Assembly (NCBI GenBank): GCA_002375985.1
Contig: DFNH01000016.1
Location: forward strand, 86,301 to 150,300
From: Firmicutes bacterium UBA3572
GTDB lineage: Bacteria > Bacillota > Desulfotomaculia > Desulfotomaculales > Desulforudaceae
Direction of reading: 5' to 3'
Length of the DNA: 64,000 bases
Shown: positions 53,862 through 61,386 of the stretch, piece after piece
Layout: every line of letters begins with the position of its first letter
Position numbering within the stretch: the first letter of the stretch is position 1
The notes under the pieces: generated by a model
What the model was told of the DNA's origin: nothing
Database searches by the model: none
What the model saw: the letters and a program-made list of their open reading frames with translations, nothing else
Position numbers and translations under genes: made by a program

Positions 53862-54575
53862 ATGCGCTGGGGGTTTGTCACTAGCACCGGTCTGGTCCGG
53901 ACCAACAACGAAGACGATCTGTGTGTTAACGGAGAATACGGATTATTTGCCGTAGCCGATGGTATGGGCGGCCACCAGGCCGGGGAGGTGGCCAGCCGCA
54001 TGGCCCTGTCGGTGCTCAACCGGCGGTTTCAACGGCTGGTGGATGAAGGTGCGGAAGTCGGCCAGGCGCTTCTTCAGGCGGCAAAAGCGGCCAACCACGA
54101 GGTATTTGCGGAATCGCGTCGAAATGACTTATATAAAGGCATGGGTACGACGCTCTCGGCCTGCGCCGTCCGGAAGCAGCGCCTTTTTTTGGTCCACGTG
54201 GGGGACAGCCGGGTTTACCTGGTGCGGTCGGGGGAAATGTTACGGTTAACCGAAGATCACTCCATGGTGCAGGAACTCTTAAACGAAGGCCGCATTCGGG
54301 CGGAAGATGTGCCGGCGCATCCCTACCGCAACGTATTAAGCCGCGCCCTGGGCACGGAGGCCGAACTGGAGTTTGATTTCCGAGAGGTTCCGTTGCAGGC
54401 GGGCGACCGTCTGCTACTGTGCACCGACGGTTTGACCGCCCAGGTGGCGGACGAAACCATCCGGGCGCTGATTACAAGTACCGGTGATCCCGAAAAAGGC
54501 GTTCAGGATTTGTTGCAGTTGGCTCTTGATCAGGGCGGGACGGACAACATTACCCTCATTCTGGTGGTGCTTTAA
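53862..54575 (+). CDS. prpC: PP2C-type serine/threonine phosphatase (PrpC/Stp)
   Basis: Metal-dependent phosphatase that opposes PrkC. Motifs: RTNNEDDLCVN, FAVADGMGGHQAGEVASRMA, GTTLSACAV, VHVGDSRVYLV, LTEDHSMVQEL and the closing GGTDNITLILV. 237 residues, soluble. ATG 53862 lies 7 bases after the rlmN stop. It is followed 5 bases later by prkC, the standard phosphatase-kinase pair. Confidence 0.96.
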   Translation: MRWGFVTSTGLVRTNNEDDLCVNGEYGLFAVADGMGGHQAGEVASRMALSVLNRRFQRLVDEGAEVGQALLQAAKAANHEVFAESRRNDLYKGMGTTLSACAVRKQRLFLVHVGDSRVYLVRSGEMLRLTEDHSMVQELLNEGRIRAEDVPAHPYRNVLSRALGTEAELEFDFREVPLQAGDRLLLCTDGLTAQVADETIRALITSTGDPEKGVQDLLQLALDQGGTDNITLILVVL

Positions 54576-54580
54576 GCGGC

Positions 54581-56389
54581 ATGATCGGTAAAATCCTTGG
54601 CAACCGGTATGAAATCACCGAAAAACTCGGTGTCGGCGGCATGGCTGAAGTATACAAGGCACGGGATTCGCTGCTGCAGCGGGCGGTAACCGTCAAAGTC
54701 CTGCGCTCCGAGTTCAGTGTCGATGAGGAATTTGTGGCGCGTTTCCACCGCGAAGCGCGGGCGGTGGCCAGCCTTTCCCATCCTAACATTGTTAACGTTT
54801 ACGACGTGGGGCAAGAGGGTGATGTGCACTATCTGGTTATGGAGTACGTGGATGGGGAAGATCTTAAGAGTGTGATTAAGCGGGAAGGCAAGCTTGCCCC
54901 GGCGCGGGCGGTGGCCATTGCCCGTCAAGTTTGTGATGCCCTTGAACATGCTCATTACCATAAGATCATTCACCGGGATGTTAAGCCGCACAATATCTTA
55001 ATTACCCGGAGCGGCCAGGCGAAACTGGCCGATTTTGGTATTGCCCGCGAGAGTACGGCGGCCACCCTGGTGCAGACCAAAACTCTGGTAGGTTCGGTGC
55101 ACTACATCTCCCCGGAGCAGGCCCGCGGGGATACGGCGGATGCCCAGTCGGACATTTATGCGCTGGGCGTTGTCCTTTACGAAATGTTGACCGGCACCGT
55201 GCCGTTCAACGGCGGCAATCCGGTTTCGGTGGCTCTCAAACATATCCAGGATGAAGTGCCTTCTCTTCAGGAACGTAATCCGGCAGTGCCCCATGAATTG
55301 GAAGAAATAGTCCATCGCGCCATGGCCAAGATCCCTGCGGACCGCTTTGCCTCGGCCCGGGAGATGGCGGTAGCCTTAAGCGCCCTGAAACTGGACGGAG
55401 ATGAGGGGGCGGTCAGCCCGGTAACCATGGTTTACGAGCCGGTACGGTCGGCCGGGAAGCGCCTGGGCAGCGGTGTGGTGGCGGCGATTATAATTGCGGT
55501 CATCGGTTTGGCCGTAGGCGGTTTTTTCGGGTTACAGAGTTATATGCGGGTGCCCGAGGTGGTGGTGCCTTCGGTGGAGGGTTTGCTTCTGGCCGATGCG
55601 CAGCGCGAGCTGGAAGATTTGGGCTTGCGCACCTCGGTGTCCGAGGAGTACAGTGATGCCGAGTTGGGTGTGGTGATCAGGCAGGACGTAGCGCCGGGCA
55701 GCCGGGTCAAGCAGAACCGTGTTATTTTTCTGACCGTAAGTCGCGGACCGGAAATGATCCGGGTACCGGACGTTACGGGCTGGACGCTGGCCGACGCGCG
55801 GTCGCACCTACGGGCCAGCGGCTTTGAGATCGGGGCGGAAACCGAAGTGATTGACGAGTTAGCCCGGCCAGGGACGGTGATACGGACTGATCCGGGACCA
55901 AACGCGGTGTGTGCTAAGGGTGAGAAGATTCGGCTTTTTGTCAGCAAGGCACCCGATCCGGAATTGATCGTGGTTCCCTACCTAATCGGGATGGAAGAGA
56001 GTCTGGCGCGGACCAAGCTGGCCGAGGCCGGTCTGCTTTCGGCCCCTCAGGTGACCAGAAAGGTGAGTTATGACTACCCTGCGGGTCGGGTCACGGCCCA
56101 GGATCCCGCGGGTGGCACGGAGGTCGAGGAAGGCGCCCTAGTCAGACTTACCGTGAGCGAGGGGCCCGGGCCTGAAGCGCGGTCGGTGACGGTTTATAAT
56201 ATCATGCCTAACGATGGCCAGACCCACACCCTGAGAATCGTGGTCCAAGATGCCCAGGGGGAGCGCGAAGTGTATCGCGGGGAGCACGAGTCCGGTGAGC
56301 GGGTGTCCCGTACGGTGCGGTATTACGGCCAGGCGCACATCAGCTCATACATCGACGATAATCTGGTACACGAACAGACTATAGAGTAG
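54581..56389 (+). CDS. prkC: PASTA-domain serine/threonine protein kinase PrkC
   Basis: Membrane kinase that senses muropeptides. The kinase domain is at about residues 1-265, with LGVGGMAEVYKARD, the ATP lysine in TVKVLRSEF, the catalytic loop HRDVKPHNILIT and DFGIARES. A juxtamembrane region and one membrane segment lie near residues 298-320. Three PASTA repeats (VVPSVEGLLLADAQRELE, VPDVTGWTLADARSHL, VPYLIGMEESLARTKLAEAG) run to about residue 525. A C-terminal beta module of about 75 residues follows. 602 residues. Paired with prpC. Confidence 0.96.
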   Translation: MIGKILGNRYEITEKLGVGGMAEVYKARDSLLQRAVTVKVLRSEFSVDEEFVARFHREARAVASLSHPNIVNVYDVGQEGDVHYLVMEYVDGEDLKSVIKREGKLAPARAVAIARQVCDALEHAHYHKIIHRDVKPHNILITRSGQAKLADFGIARESTAATLVQTKTLVGSVHYISPEQARGDTADAQSDIYALGVVLYEMLTGTVPFNGGNPVSVALKHIQDEVPSLQERNPAVPHELEEIVHRAMAKIPADRFASAREMAVALSALKLDGDEGAVSPVTMVYEPVRSAGKRLGSGVVAAIIIAVIGLAVGGFFGLQSYMRVPEVVVPSVEGLLLADAQRELEDLGLRTSVSEEYSDAELGVVIRQDVAPGSRVKQNRVIFLTVSRGPEMIRVPDVTGWTLADARSHLRASGFEIGAETEVIDELARPGTVIRTDPGPNAVCAKGEKIRLFVSKAPDPELIVVPYLIGMEESLARTKLAEAGLLSAPQVTRKVSYDYPAGRVTAQDPAGGTEVEEGALVRLTVSEGPGPEARSVTVYNIMPNDGQTHTLRIVVQDAQGEREVYRGEHESGERVSRTVRYYGQAHISSYIDDNLVHEQTIE

Positions 56390-56411
56390 GGAGAGCAGGG
56401 GCGGTTGTTAG

Positions 56412-57299
56412 ATGCCCGAAGAAGGTTTGGTCCTCAAGGCGTACGGCGGCTATTATTTCGTACAGCAAGATGATGGGGCCCTAAGACAGTGTACCCTCCG
56501 GGGGCGACTGAAGGCCCGGGAACGGGTGATGGTTGGTGATCGGGTGGCGTTTGGGGTTCTATCCGGCGGTCGGGGGGTCATCGAGAAGGTTTACCCGCGC
56601 CGTTCCGTATTAAGCCGTCCCCCGGTGGCGAACGTGGATCGGGTTCTGGTGGTGATGGCGTTTCAGGATCCAGCACCTGCCCTCAACCTCTTGGACCGGA
56701 TCCTGGTTCACGCCGAGGCTGCCGGCACCGGTGCGGTTGTCTGCGTAAACAAAGCCGACCTGGTCGGTCCGGAACAGATCGGCCAATCCTGGATGCAGGT
56801 CTACCGGGACGCCGGCTATCCGGTGCTGATCACCAGTGCGGTAACGGGGTACGGTGTTGCCGAACTCCGTGAATCCCTTAGAGGGCGGATCACGGTGCTT
56901 GCCGGCCCCTCCGGCGCGGGGAAGTCGAGTCTGATTAACGCCATTTGCCCCGGACTGGCTTTGCCTACCGGGGAAATCAGCCGAAAACTGAAGCGGGGGC
57001 GGCACGTTACCCGGCACGTGGAACTGTTGCCGTTGGAAAACGGGGGCTGGGTGGCTGATGCTCCTGGTTTTTCGGTATTACACCTCGAAAACATAGCGCG
57101 GGAGAATCTGGCCGGTTTTTTCCCCGAGTTTCGTCAGGCCCGCCCGTGCCGCTTTACCGACTGTCTTCATTACCGGGAGCCGGGTTGTGGAGTGCGGGAA
57201 GCCGTGACGGCCGGAGTGGTCGCCCGCTTCCGTTACGCGCATTATCTGGCGTTCCTGCGTGAAATTGTAGCCCAGGAGGAGAAACGGAGACGACAATGA
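56412..57299 (+). CDS. rsgA: Ribosome small subunit-dependent GTPase RsgA
   Basis: Circularly permuted GTPase in 30S maturation. N-terminal OB domain (KAYGGYYFVQQDDG), then the GTPase motifs in permuted order: NKADLVG (G4), GPSGAGKSSLINA (G1) and DAPGFS (G3). A C-terminal zinc-binding region has CRFTDCLHYREPGCGV. 295 residues, ATG start. It overlaps rpe by four bases. Confidence 0.96.
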   Translation: MPEEGLVLKAYGGYYFVQQDDGALRQCTLRGRLKARERVMVGDRVAFGVLSGGRGVIEKVYPRRSVLSRPPVANVDRVLVVMAFQDPAPALNLLDRILVHAEAAGTGAVVCVNKADLVGPEQIGQSWMQVYRDAGYPVLITSAVTGYGVAELRESLRGRITVLAGPSGAGKSSLINAICPGLALPTGEISRKLKRGRHVTRHVELLPLENGGWVADAPGFSVLHLENIARENLAGFFPEFRQARPCRFTDCLHYREPGCGVREAVTAGVVARFRYAHYLAFLREIVAQEEKRRRQ

Positions 57300-57997
57300 A
57301 TGCCATCAAAATAGCGCCTTCCATTCTGTCGGCCGATTTCGGGCGCTTGGCCGAAGAGATTGCCAAGGTGGAACACGCCGGTGCCGATTATCTGCACATC
57401 GACGTAATGGACGGACATTTCGTGCCTAACATTACCATTGGCCCGCCGGTGGTGGCTGCCCTGCGGTCGCACAGTGCCCTTATCTTTGACGTGCACCTGA
57501 TGATCGAGGCTCCCGAGCGGTTTGTGCCCGATTTTGCCGAAGCCGGGGCGGATATCCTTACGGTGCACGCGGAAGCCACCCGCCACCTGGACCGAACCTT
57601 ACGGCTTATCCGTGAGAAGGGGATGCGGGCCGGGGTAGCGCTCAACCCCGCGACCCCCCTAAGCATCGTCGAATACGTGTTGCCCTTGGTTGACCAGGTC
57701 TTGCTGATGACGGTAAACCCCGGTTTTGGAGGACAGCGGTTTCTGGCCGAGGTTGTACCCAAGATTGCAAATCTTCGGCAACTGCTTGACCGTGAGGACA
57801 ACCGTCCGGATTTGGAGGTCGACGGAGGAATCGGCCCGGAAACGGCGGCCATAGCGGTGGCAGCCGGGGCCGATGTGCTCGTGGCCGGCTCGGCGGTTTT
57901 TGGCGCGCCGGATGCGGCCGTGGCCGTGCGTGTCTTGAGGACGCTGGCCGGGAGGAGGCAGCCGGACGAAAGTGATATTGTTAACAAAAAGGATTGA
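57296..57997 (+). CDS. rpe: Ribulose-phosphate 3-epimerase
   Basis: Interconverts ribulose-5-P and xylulose-5-P. The (beta/alpha)8 barrel shows IAPSILSADFGRLAEE, HIDVMDGHFVPNITIGP, DVHLMIEAPE, MTVNPGFGGQRF and EVDGGIGPETA. 233 residues. It starts inside the end of rsgA; its last codons contain the -35 of the rex promoter. Confidence 0.97.
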   Translation: MNAIKIAPSILSADFGRLAEEIAKVEHAGADYLHIDVMDGHFVPNITIGPPVVAALRSHSALIFDVHLMIEAPERFVPDFAEAGADILTVHAEATRHLDRTLRLIREKGMRAGVALNPATPLSIVEYVLPLVDQVLLMTVNPGFGGQRFLAEVVPKIANLRQLLDREDNRPDLEVDGGIGPETAAIAVAAGADVLVAGSAVFGAPDAAVAVRVLRTLAGRRQPDESDIVNKKD

Positions 57998-58023
57998 CCG
58001 GGCCTGAAGGGCCACAGTATAAT
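57994..58023 (+). promoter_or_regulatory. Sigma-A type promoter of rex
   Basis: TTGACC at 57994-57999, an 18-base spacer and TATAAT at 58018-58023. Just upstream, inside rpe, lies the 10-bp palindrome TTGTTAACAA (57978-57987), made of overlapping Rex-like half-sites but lacking the usual spacer. Confidence 0.75.
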
Positions 58024-58095
58024 GGAGCAAGCTTTTGCTTAACTTTTCCGAAATTATTCGCGGCAAGGACAGTGGAAATGGGGAGGCACAAGCGA

Positions 58096-58740
58096 GTGAA
58101 AGCTTTACGTATTCCGGAGGCCACCGTTACGCGCCTTTCGATTTACTCTCGCTTTTTGGAACGCTTGGAACGTAGGGGGATTACCACCGTTTCCTCCAGT
58201 GAAATCGCCAAGGGCGTGGGTGTTAGCCCGGCACAGGTGCGCAAGGATCTGGCTTATTTTGGCGAGTTTGGCACACGCGGGGTTGGATATAACGTTAAGG
58301 ATTTAATCCATTATATCCTCAAAATCCTTGGGCTTACCCGTACTTGGCCGGTGGTGCTGGTCGGAGCCGGGAACTTGGGTACGGCGCTTTGCACGTACCG
58401 GGGCTTTAGGGATCGCGGTTTCCATATCGTGGGTATCTTTGACAACGACCTGACCAAGATCGGTAAGCGGGTGCAGGACCTTGAGGTCCTTCCTTTAGAA
58501 CGGTTACCTGAGGTTGTTGAGGAACATAATGTCAAAATCGGCATTATCGCCGTGCCTCTAAGCGCTGTTCAGGATACCGCCGACCAGCTCGTCGCCTGTG
58601 GTATTCGGGCCCTGCTTACCTTTGGTCCGGTGGTGGTTGACGTCCCGGAAGAGGTGGTAGTGCGCAACGTGGACCTGGCGGTAAAACTGGAAATCCTCAC
58701 GTTCAATCTAGTGTTTAAAGAAATCCATTCCGTACTTTAA
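58096..58740 (+). CDS. rex: Redox-sensing transcriptional repressor Rex
   Basis: Represses fermentation, hydrogen and respiration genes and releases DNA when NADH is high. It has an N-terminal winged helix (ALRIPEATVTRLSIYSRFL, VSPAQVRKDLAYFGEFG) and a Rossmann NAD(H) domain (VVLVGAGNLGTAL, GIFDNDLTKIG). A C-terminal domain-swapped helix follows (VRNVDLAVKLEILTF). 214 residues from GTG 58096, which has GGGGAGG 8 bases upstream; ATG 58078 in frame is possible but has a poor site. It lies about 2 kb before the hydrogenase operon, a plausible target. Confidence 0.95.
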   Translation: MKALRIPEATVTRLSIYSRFLERLERRGITTVSSSEIAKGVGVSPAQVRKDLAYFGEFGTRGVGYNVKDLIHYILKILGLTRTWPVVLVGAGNLGTALCTYRGFRDRGFHIVGIFDNDLTKIGKRVQDLEVLPLERLPEVVEEHNVKIGIIAVPLSAVQDTADQLVACGIRALLTFGPVVVDVPEEVVVRNVDLAVKLEILTFNLVFKEIHSVL

Positions 58741-58769
58741 GGGCCCCATTCCGGAAGAGCCCCATTCCG

Positions 58770-58789
58770 GGGCCGGCTTAAGCCGGTCC
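58770..58789 (+). terminator. Terminator after rex
   Basis: GGGCCGGC pairs with GCCGGTCC (one G-U) across a TTAA loop and is followed by TTTTTGGTTTG. Upstream, GCCCCATTCCGG occurs twice in tandem (58743-58754 and 58759-58770). Confidence 0.8.
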
Positions 58790-58928
58790 TTTTTGGTTTG
58801 CTCTTCGGGGATCTCGCTGGCGACTCCCGCACGGGAGCGGTGTCCCCGTGCCGAGCGCCTGTTCCTGGAGATAACTAGGCAGTTATTCACAAAACTTGCC
58901 TGTCCGAGTTATTGAGGAGGGGTTGTAG

Positions 58929-59417
58929 GTGGTGTATATTGGTGTGATTGGTGCAGCCGTATGTTCGGCGGCCACGGTGGAGCGGGCTGAGGCCGTGGGT
59001 GCCGGCATTGCCCGGCGTGGGGGTGTGTTGATCTGTGGGGGCCGCGGCGGCGTGATGGAAGGCGCGGCCCGGGGAGCGCGGCGGGAAGGCGGCTTGGTGG
59101 TCGGTATTTTGCCCGGTCGCGACCGCAGGCAGGGTAATTCCTATCTTTCGGTAGCTCTGGCGACCGGCCTGGGGGATGCCCGAAACGCCGTGATCGCCTG
59201 TGCCTGTGATGCCCTGATCGCCATTGGCGGTGGTTATGGAACCCTTTCGGAGATCGGTCTTGGGCTAAAAATGGGCAAACCGGTGATCGGTCTGGGCACC
59301 TGGCGAATGGTTTCGGGCCGGGGGGAGGCGGCAGCGATAATAACGGCCGGTTCTCCGGAGGAAGCCGTGGAGCTGGCCTTCAGGGCGGCCGGCGGCCATT
59401 TTTTATGTTCTTCCTGA
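58929..59417 (+). CDS. TIGR00725 family protein (LOG/molybdenum cofactor carrier-like Rossmann fold)
   Basis: A 162-residue Rossmann-like protein. It has VCSAATVERAEAVGAGIARRGGVLICGGRGGVMEGAARGA in segments typical of the TIGR00725/LOG superfamily, with the GGRGGVMEG and GGGYGTLSEIGLGLKMGKPVIGL motifs. Some relatives carry molybdenum cofactor; LOG enzymes release cytokinin-type bases from nucleotides. Neither role is shown here. The GTG at 58929 or the next GTG (58932) can start, both behind GAGGAGGGG. Its own small unit, before an IS relic. Confidence 0.8.
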   Translation: MVYIGVIGAAVCSAATVERAEAVGAGIARRGGVLICGGRGGVMEGAARGARREGGLVVGILPGRDRRQGNSYLSVALATGLGDARNAVIACACDALIAIGGGYGTLSEIGLGLKMGKPVIGLGTWRMVSGRGEAAAIITAGSPEEAVELAFRAAGGHFLCSS

Positions 59418-59439
59418 AAGAGTCGCCCGGGCCTAGTCT

Positions 59440-59893
59440 TTTGCCCCGCTGTGTCGCGAAAGATACATTGCGGCCGGTGAGTTCCGTGCGGGCCGGATAG
59501 TACCTCCCATCCACGTGGAGGTCCACAGCCTTCAGTTGGCAGAGGTCAAGCAGGAGGTCGTCGTAGCGGGCCTCCTCGCCGAGATCCCTGATCTTGCGCC
59601 GCAACGCCATCTCCAGCACCAGTGCCAGGAAACACACCATCACGTGGCCCCTGATGCGTTTCTCCGTCCAGTGATAGATCGGCTTCAGGTCAAGACCCGA
59701 CTTCAGTTCCCGGAAGGCGCGCTCTACCTGCCGCAAGCTCTTGTAGGCTTCCGCCACTTCTTCGGGGCGCGGGGAAGAGTCGGTCTTCAGGACATGCTTG
59801 CCGTCGTACCTGGCTTACTCCTGAAGTACGTGCTCGTCTATAGCCACCTGGCTCCGTTTATCTTTCAGGCACCTCCGCAGTTGCGGGAGATTT
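59440..59893 (-). pseudogene. IS4/IS1634-type transposase relic (C-terminal third)
   Basis: On the minus strand the frame reads ARYDGKHVLKTDSSPRPEEV, AEAYKSLRQVERAFRELKSG, then RIRGHVMVCFLALVLEMAL. This is the C-terminal part of an IS1634-like DDE transposase, including the glutamate of the Y-x-V-E-x-x-F-R-x-x-K signature. A TAA stop interrupts the frame near 59816, upstream of the ARYDG start. The first two thirds of the gene, including both catalytic aspartates, are absent. No terminal inverted repeats are visible, so it is a dead fragment. It marks a past rearrangement between the rex region and the hydrogenase operon. Confidence 0.8.
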
Positions 59894-60033
59894 AGGATAA
59901 GAATAGCTATAAAAAACCAATATCAGGATATGCGGGTGTTTTGGCAACCCAGGCCACACCCTGCCGGAAGTGATGCTGCCCTGCCGAGAGGTAAAATTGC
60001 CAACAACGCAAAAAGCTTTTTTCACAGGCCATC

Positions 60034-60062
60034 TTGACAAATTTAACTTTGCGTATGATAAT
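60034..60062 (+). promoter_or_regulatory. Promoter of the hydrogenase operon
   Basis: TTGACA at 60034-60039, a 17-base spacer and GATAAT at 60057-60062. Transcription would begin near 60070, inside the repeat cluster, giving an unusually long leader before 60415. Confidence 0.75.
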
Positions 60063-60111
60063 TATTTAACAATTATAACAATTATTTAACAACCCCCACA
60101 ACAGTTGTTAA
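60060..60111. repeat. Direct and inverted repeats at the hydrogenase transcription start
   Basis: AATTATTTAACAA occurs at 60060-60072 and again at 60080-60092, a 20-base period. The second copy's TTAACAAC (60086-60093) also forms an inverted repeat with GTTGTTAA at 60104-60111. The cluster begins at the -10 element and spans the expected start site, an operator-like position. TTAACAA is the Rex half-site sequence, but the half-sites face outward and lack canonical Rex spacing. Confidence 0.6.
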
Positions 60112-60414
60112 TCCTTGCTTGAAGGGCCGCACAGACACGTTAAGTTTTTCTAAGGAAGGAAGAAGGTGAAAAAGAGCTAGTTAGTTTTGGTCCCCACCCT
60201 CCCCCATAACTCCAGAGACCTGTCCTTGGTTTTTGCGGTGCGTGGTAGAGGACCTTGGTGAGGGCTTTGAGCCAAGAGTTTGGCGGGGCTGGGTAAAACG
60301 AGATGCTTGTACCGGTGCTTGTGTGAGAGGAGGGGGAAACCTAGGCGTTTGGTGCTGGACGCTTACAAGGCGTGCTCGGCTCGGAAAACTTACGTGTGGG
60401 AGGGAGTGTTAAAG

Positions 60415-61368
60415 GTGCGAAAGCTTACCCGGCGGGAATTTGTGAAGCTGTGTGGCATGTCCGCCGCGGGCTTAAGCCTGATGTCGTTGCTGGGGCCCCA
60501 GATCACCCACGCCTTGGCCAAAGCCGTCGAGGACAAAGTTCCGGTACTTTGGCTTCAAGGTGCGAGCTGCACCGGGTGTTCGGTTTCCCTGTTGAACACT
60601 GTGGACCCGTCTATCGAAAAGGTGCTGCTGGACGTGATCAGCCTCCGCTATCACCCGACCATCTCGGCGGCGGCCGGTGAGCTCGGGATGCACGTCGTTG
60701 AAGAGGTTGCCGACCGTTTTGCCGGCGAGTTTTTCCTGGTCATCGAAGGCGGCATACCGGTAAAAGACAAGGGCAAATACTGTTTCATCGGTGAAATCGG
60801 CCACAGGGAAATCACTATGTACGAGGCGCTTCTCGAACTCGGCCCCAAGGCGAAGGCGGTGATCGCCGCCGGTTCCTGCGCGGCGTTTGGTGGCATTCCC
60901 GGGGCGGCGCCGAACCCTACCGGCGTGTTGGGCGTGGACGCCGTACTGAACGATCGGCCTTGGCGGCGTAAACACAACGTGATCAACATTTCCAACTGTC
61001 CCCTGCATCCGGATCACTTCCTAGGCACCCTGACCTACGTGCTTACTTATAACGAGATCCCCGAGTTGGACCGTTACCTGCGACCCAAGATGTTTTACCA
61101 AACCACCATTCACGACGACTGTCCGCGCCGTCCGGACTTCGAGGCGGGGCGTTTCGCCAGGCGGATCGGCGATGAAGGCTGTTTGGCGAGTCTGGGCTGC
61201 AAGGGGTTTATCGCTATGTCGGATTGTCCCAAGCGAGGCTGGAATAACGGCACCAACTGGTGTATCGCGGCCGGTGCGCCGTGCCAGGCCTGCTCCGAGG
61301 CAACCTTCCCCGACGGCTGTTCGCCGCTGTACGGCGGTATGCCGGTCACCGGAAACCGAAATGGATAA
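60415..61368 (+). CDS. Periplasmic [NiFe]-type hydrogenase small subunit, Tat-exported
   Basis: Electron-transfer subunit with three Fe-S clusters. A twin-arginine signal TRREFVKLCG (residues 5-14) and a hydrophobic stretch ending near THALAK send the folded dimer across the membrane. Proximal-cluster ligands are in CTGCSVSLL (Cys52, Cys55), GSCAAFGGIP and NCPLHPDHF. Distal and medial ligands are in DDCPRRPDFEAG, GDEGCLASLGCKG and WCIAAGAPCQACSE, with an extra Cys in PDGCSPLY. 317 residues from GTG 60415, with GGGAGGGA about 9 bases upstream. The open frame extends upstream without family sequence. No C-terminal membrane helix. Confidence 0.93.
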   Translation: MRKLTRREFVKLCGMSAAGLSLMSLLGPQITHALAKAVEDKVPVLWLQGASCTGCSVSLLNTVDPSIEKVLLDVISLRYHPTISAAAGELGMHVVEEVADRFAGEFFLVIEGGIPVKDKGKYCFIGEIGHREITMYEALLELGPKAKAVIAAGSCAAFGGIPGAAPNPTGVLGVDAVLNDRPWRRKHNVINISNCPLHPDHFLGTLTYVLTYNEIPELDRYLRPKMFYQTTIHDDCPRRPDFEAGRFARRIGDEGCLASLGCKGFIAMSDCPKRGWNNGTNWCIAAGAPCQACSEATFPDGCSPLYGGMPVTGNRNG

Positions 61369-61386
61369 TCGCGGAGGTGAGCAACT

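Larger units (their letters stand above)
59894..60414. other. AT-rich control region and long leader of the hydrogenase operon, no gene seen
   Basis: This 520-base stretch is AT-rich up to about 60120 and GC-rich afterwards. It contains the promoter (60034-60062), a repeat cluster (60060-60111) and about 345 bases of transcribed leader before the small-subunit start. The leader has a small stem, CTTGG with CCAAG (about 60252-60280), and a 7-codon open frame MLVPVLV (60303-60326) followed by AGGAGGGGG (60329-60336). No known riboswitch consensus could be matched. Confidence 0.5.

Noticed and set aside
57978..57987. TTGTTAACAA as a Rex operator at the rex promoter
   Set aside because: Rex sites have two half-sites separated by about six bases; here they overlap and the palindrome is only 10 bp. 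Kept only as a remark.
60211..60225. TCCAGAGACCTGTCC resembles a conserved piece of cobalamin riboswitches
   Set aside because: The other conserved elements of that riboswitch and the pairing partner were not found in the leader; one short match is not enough.
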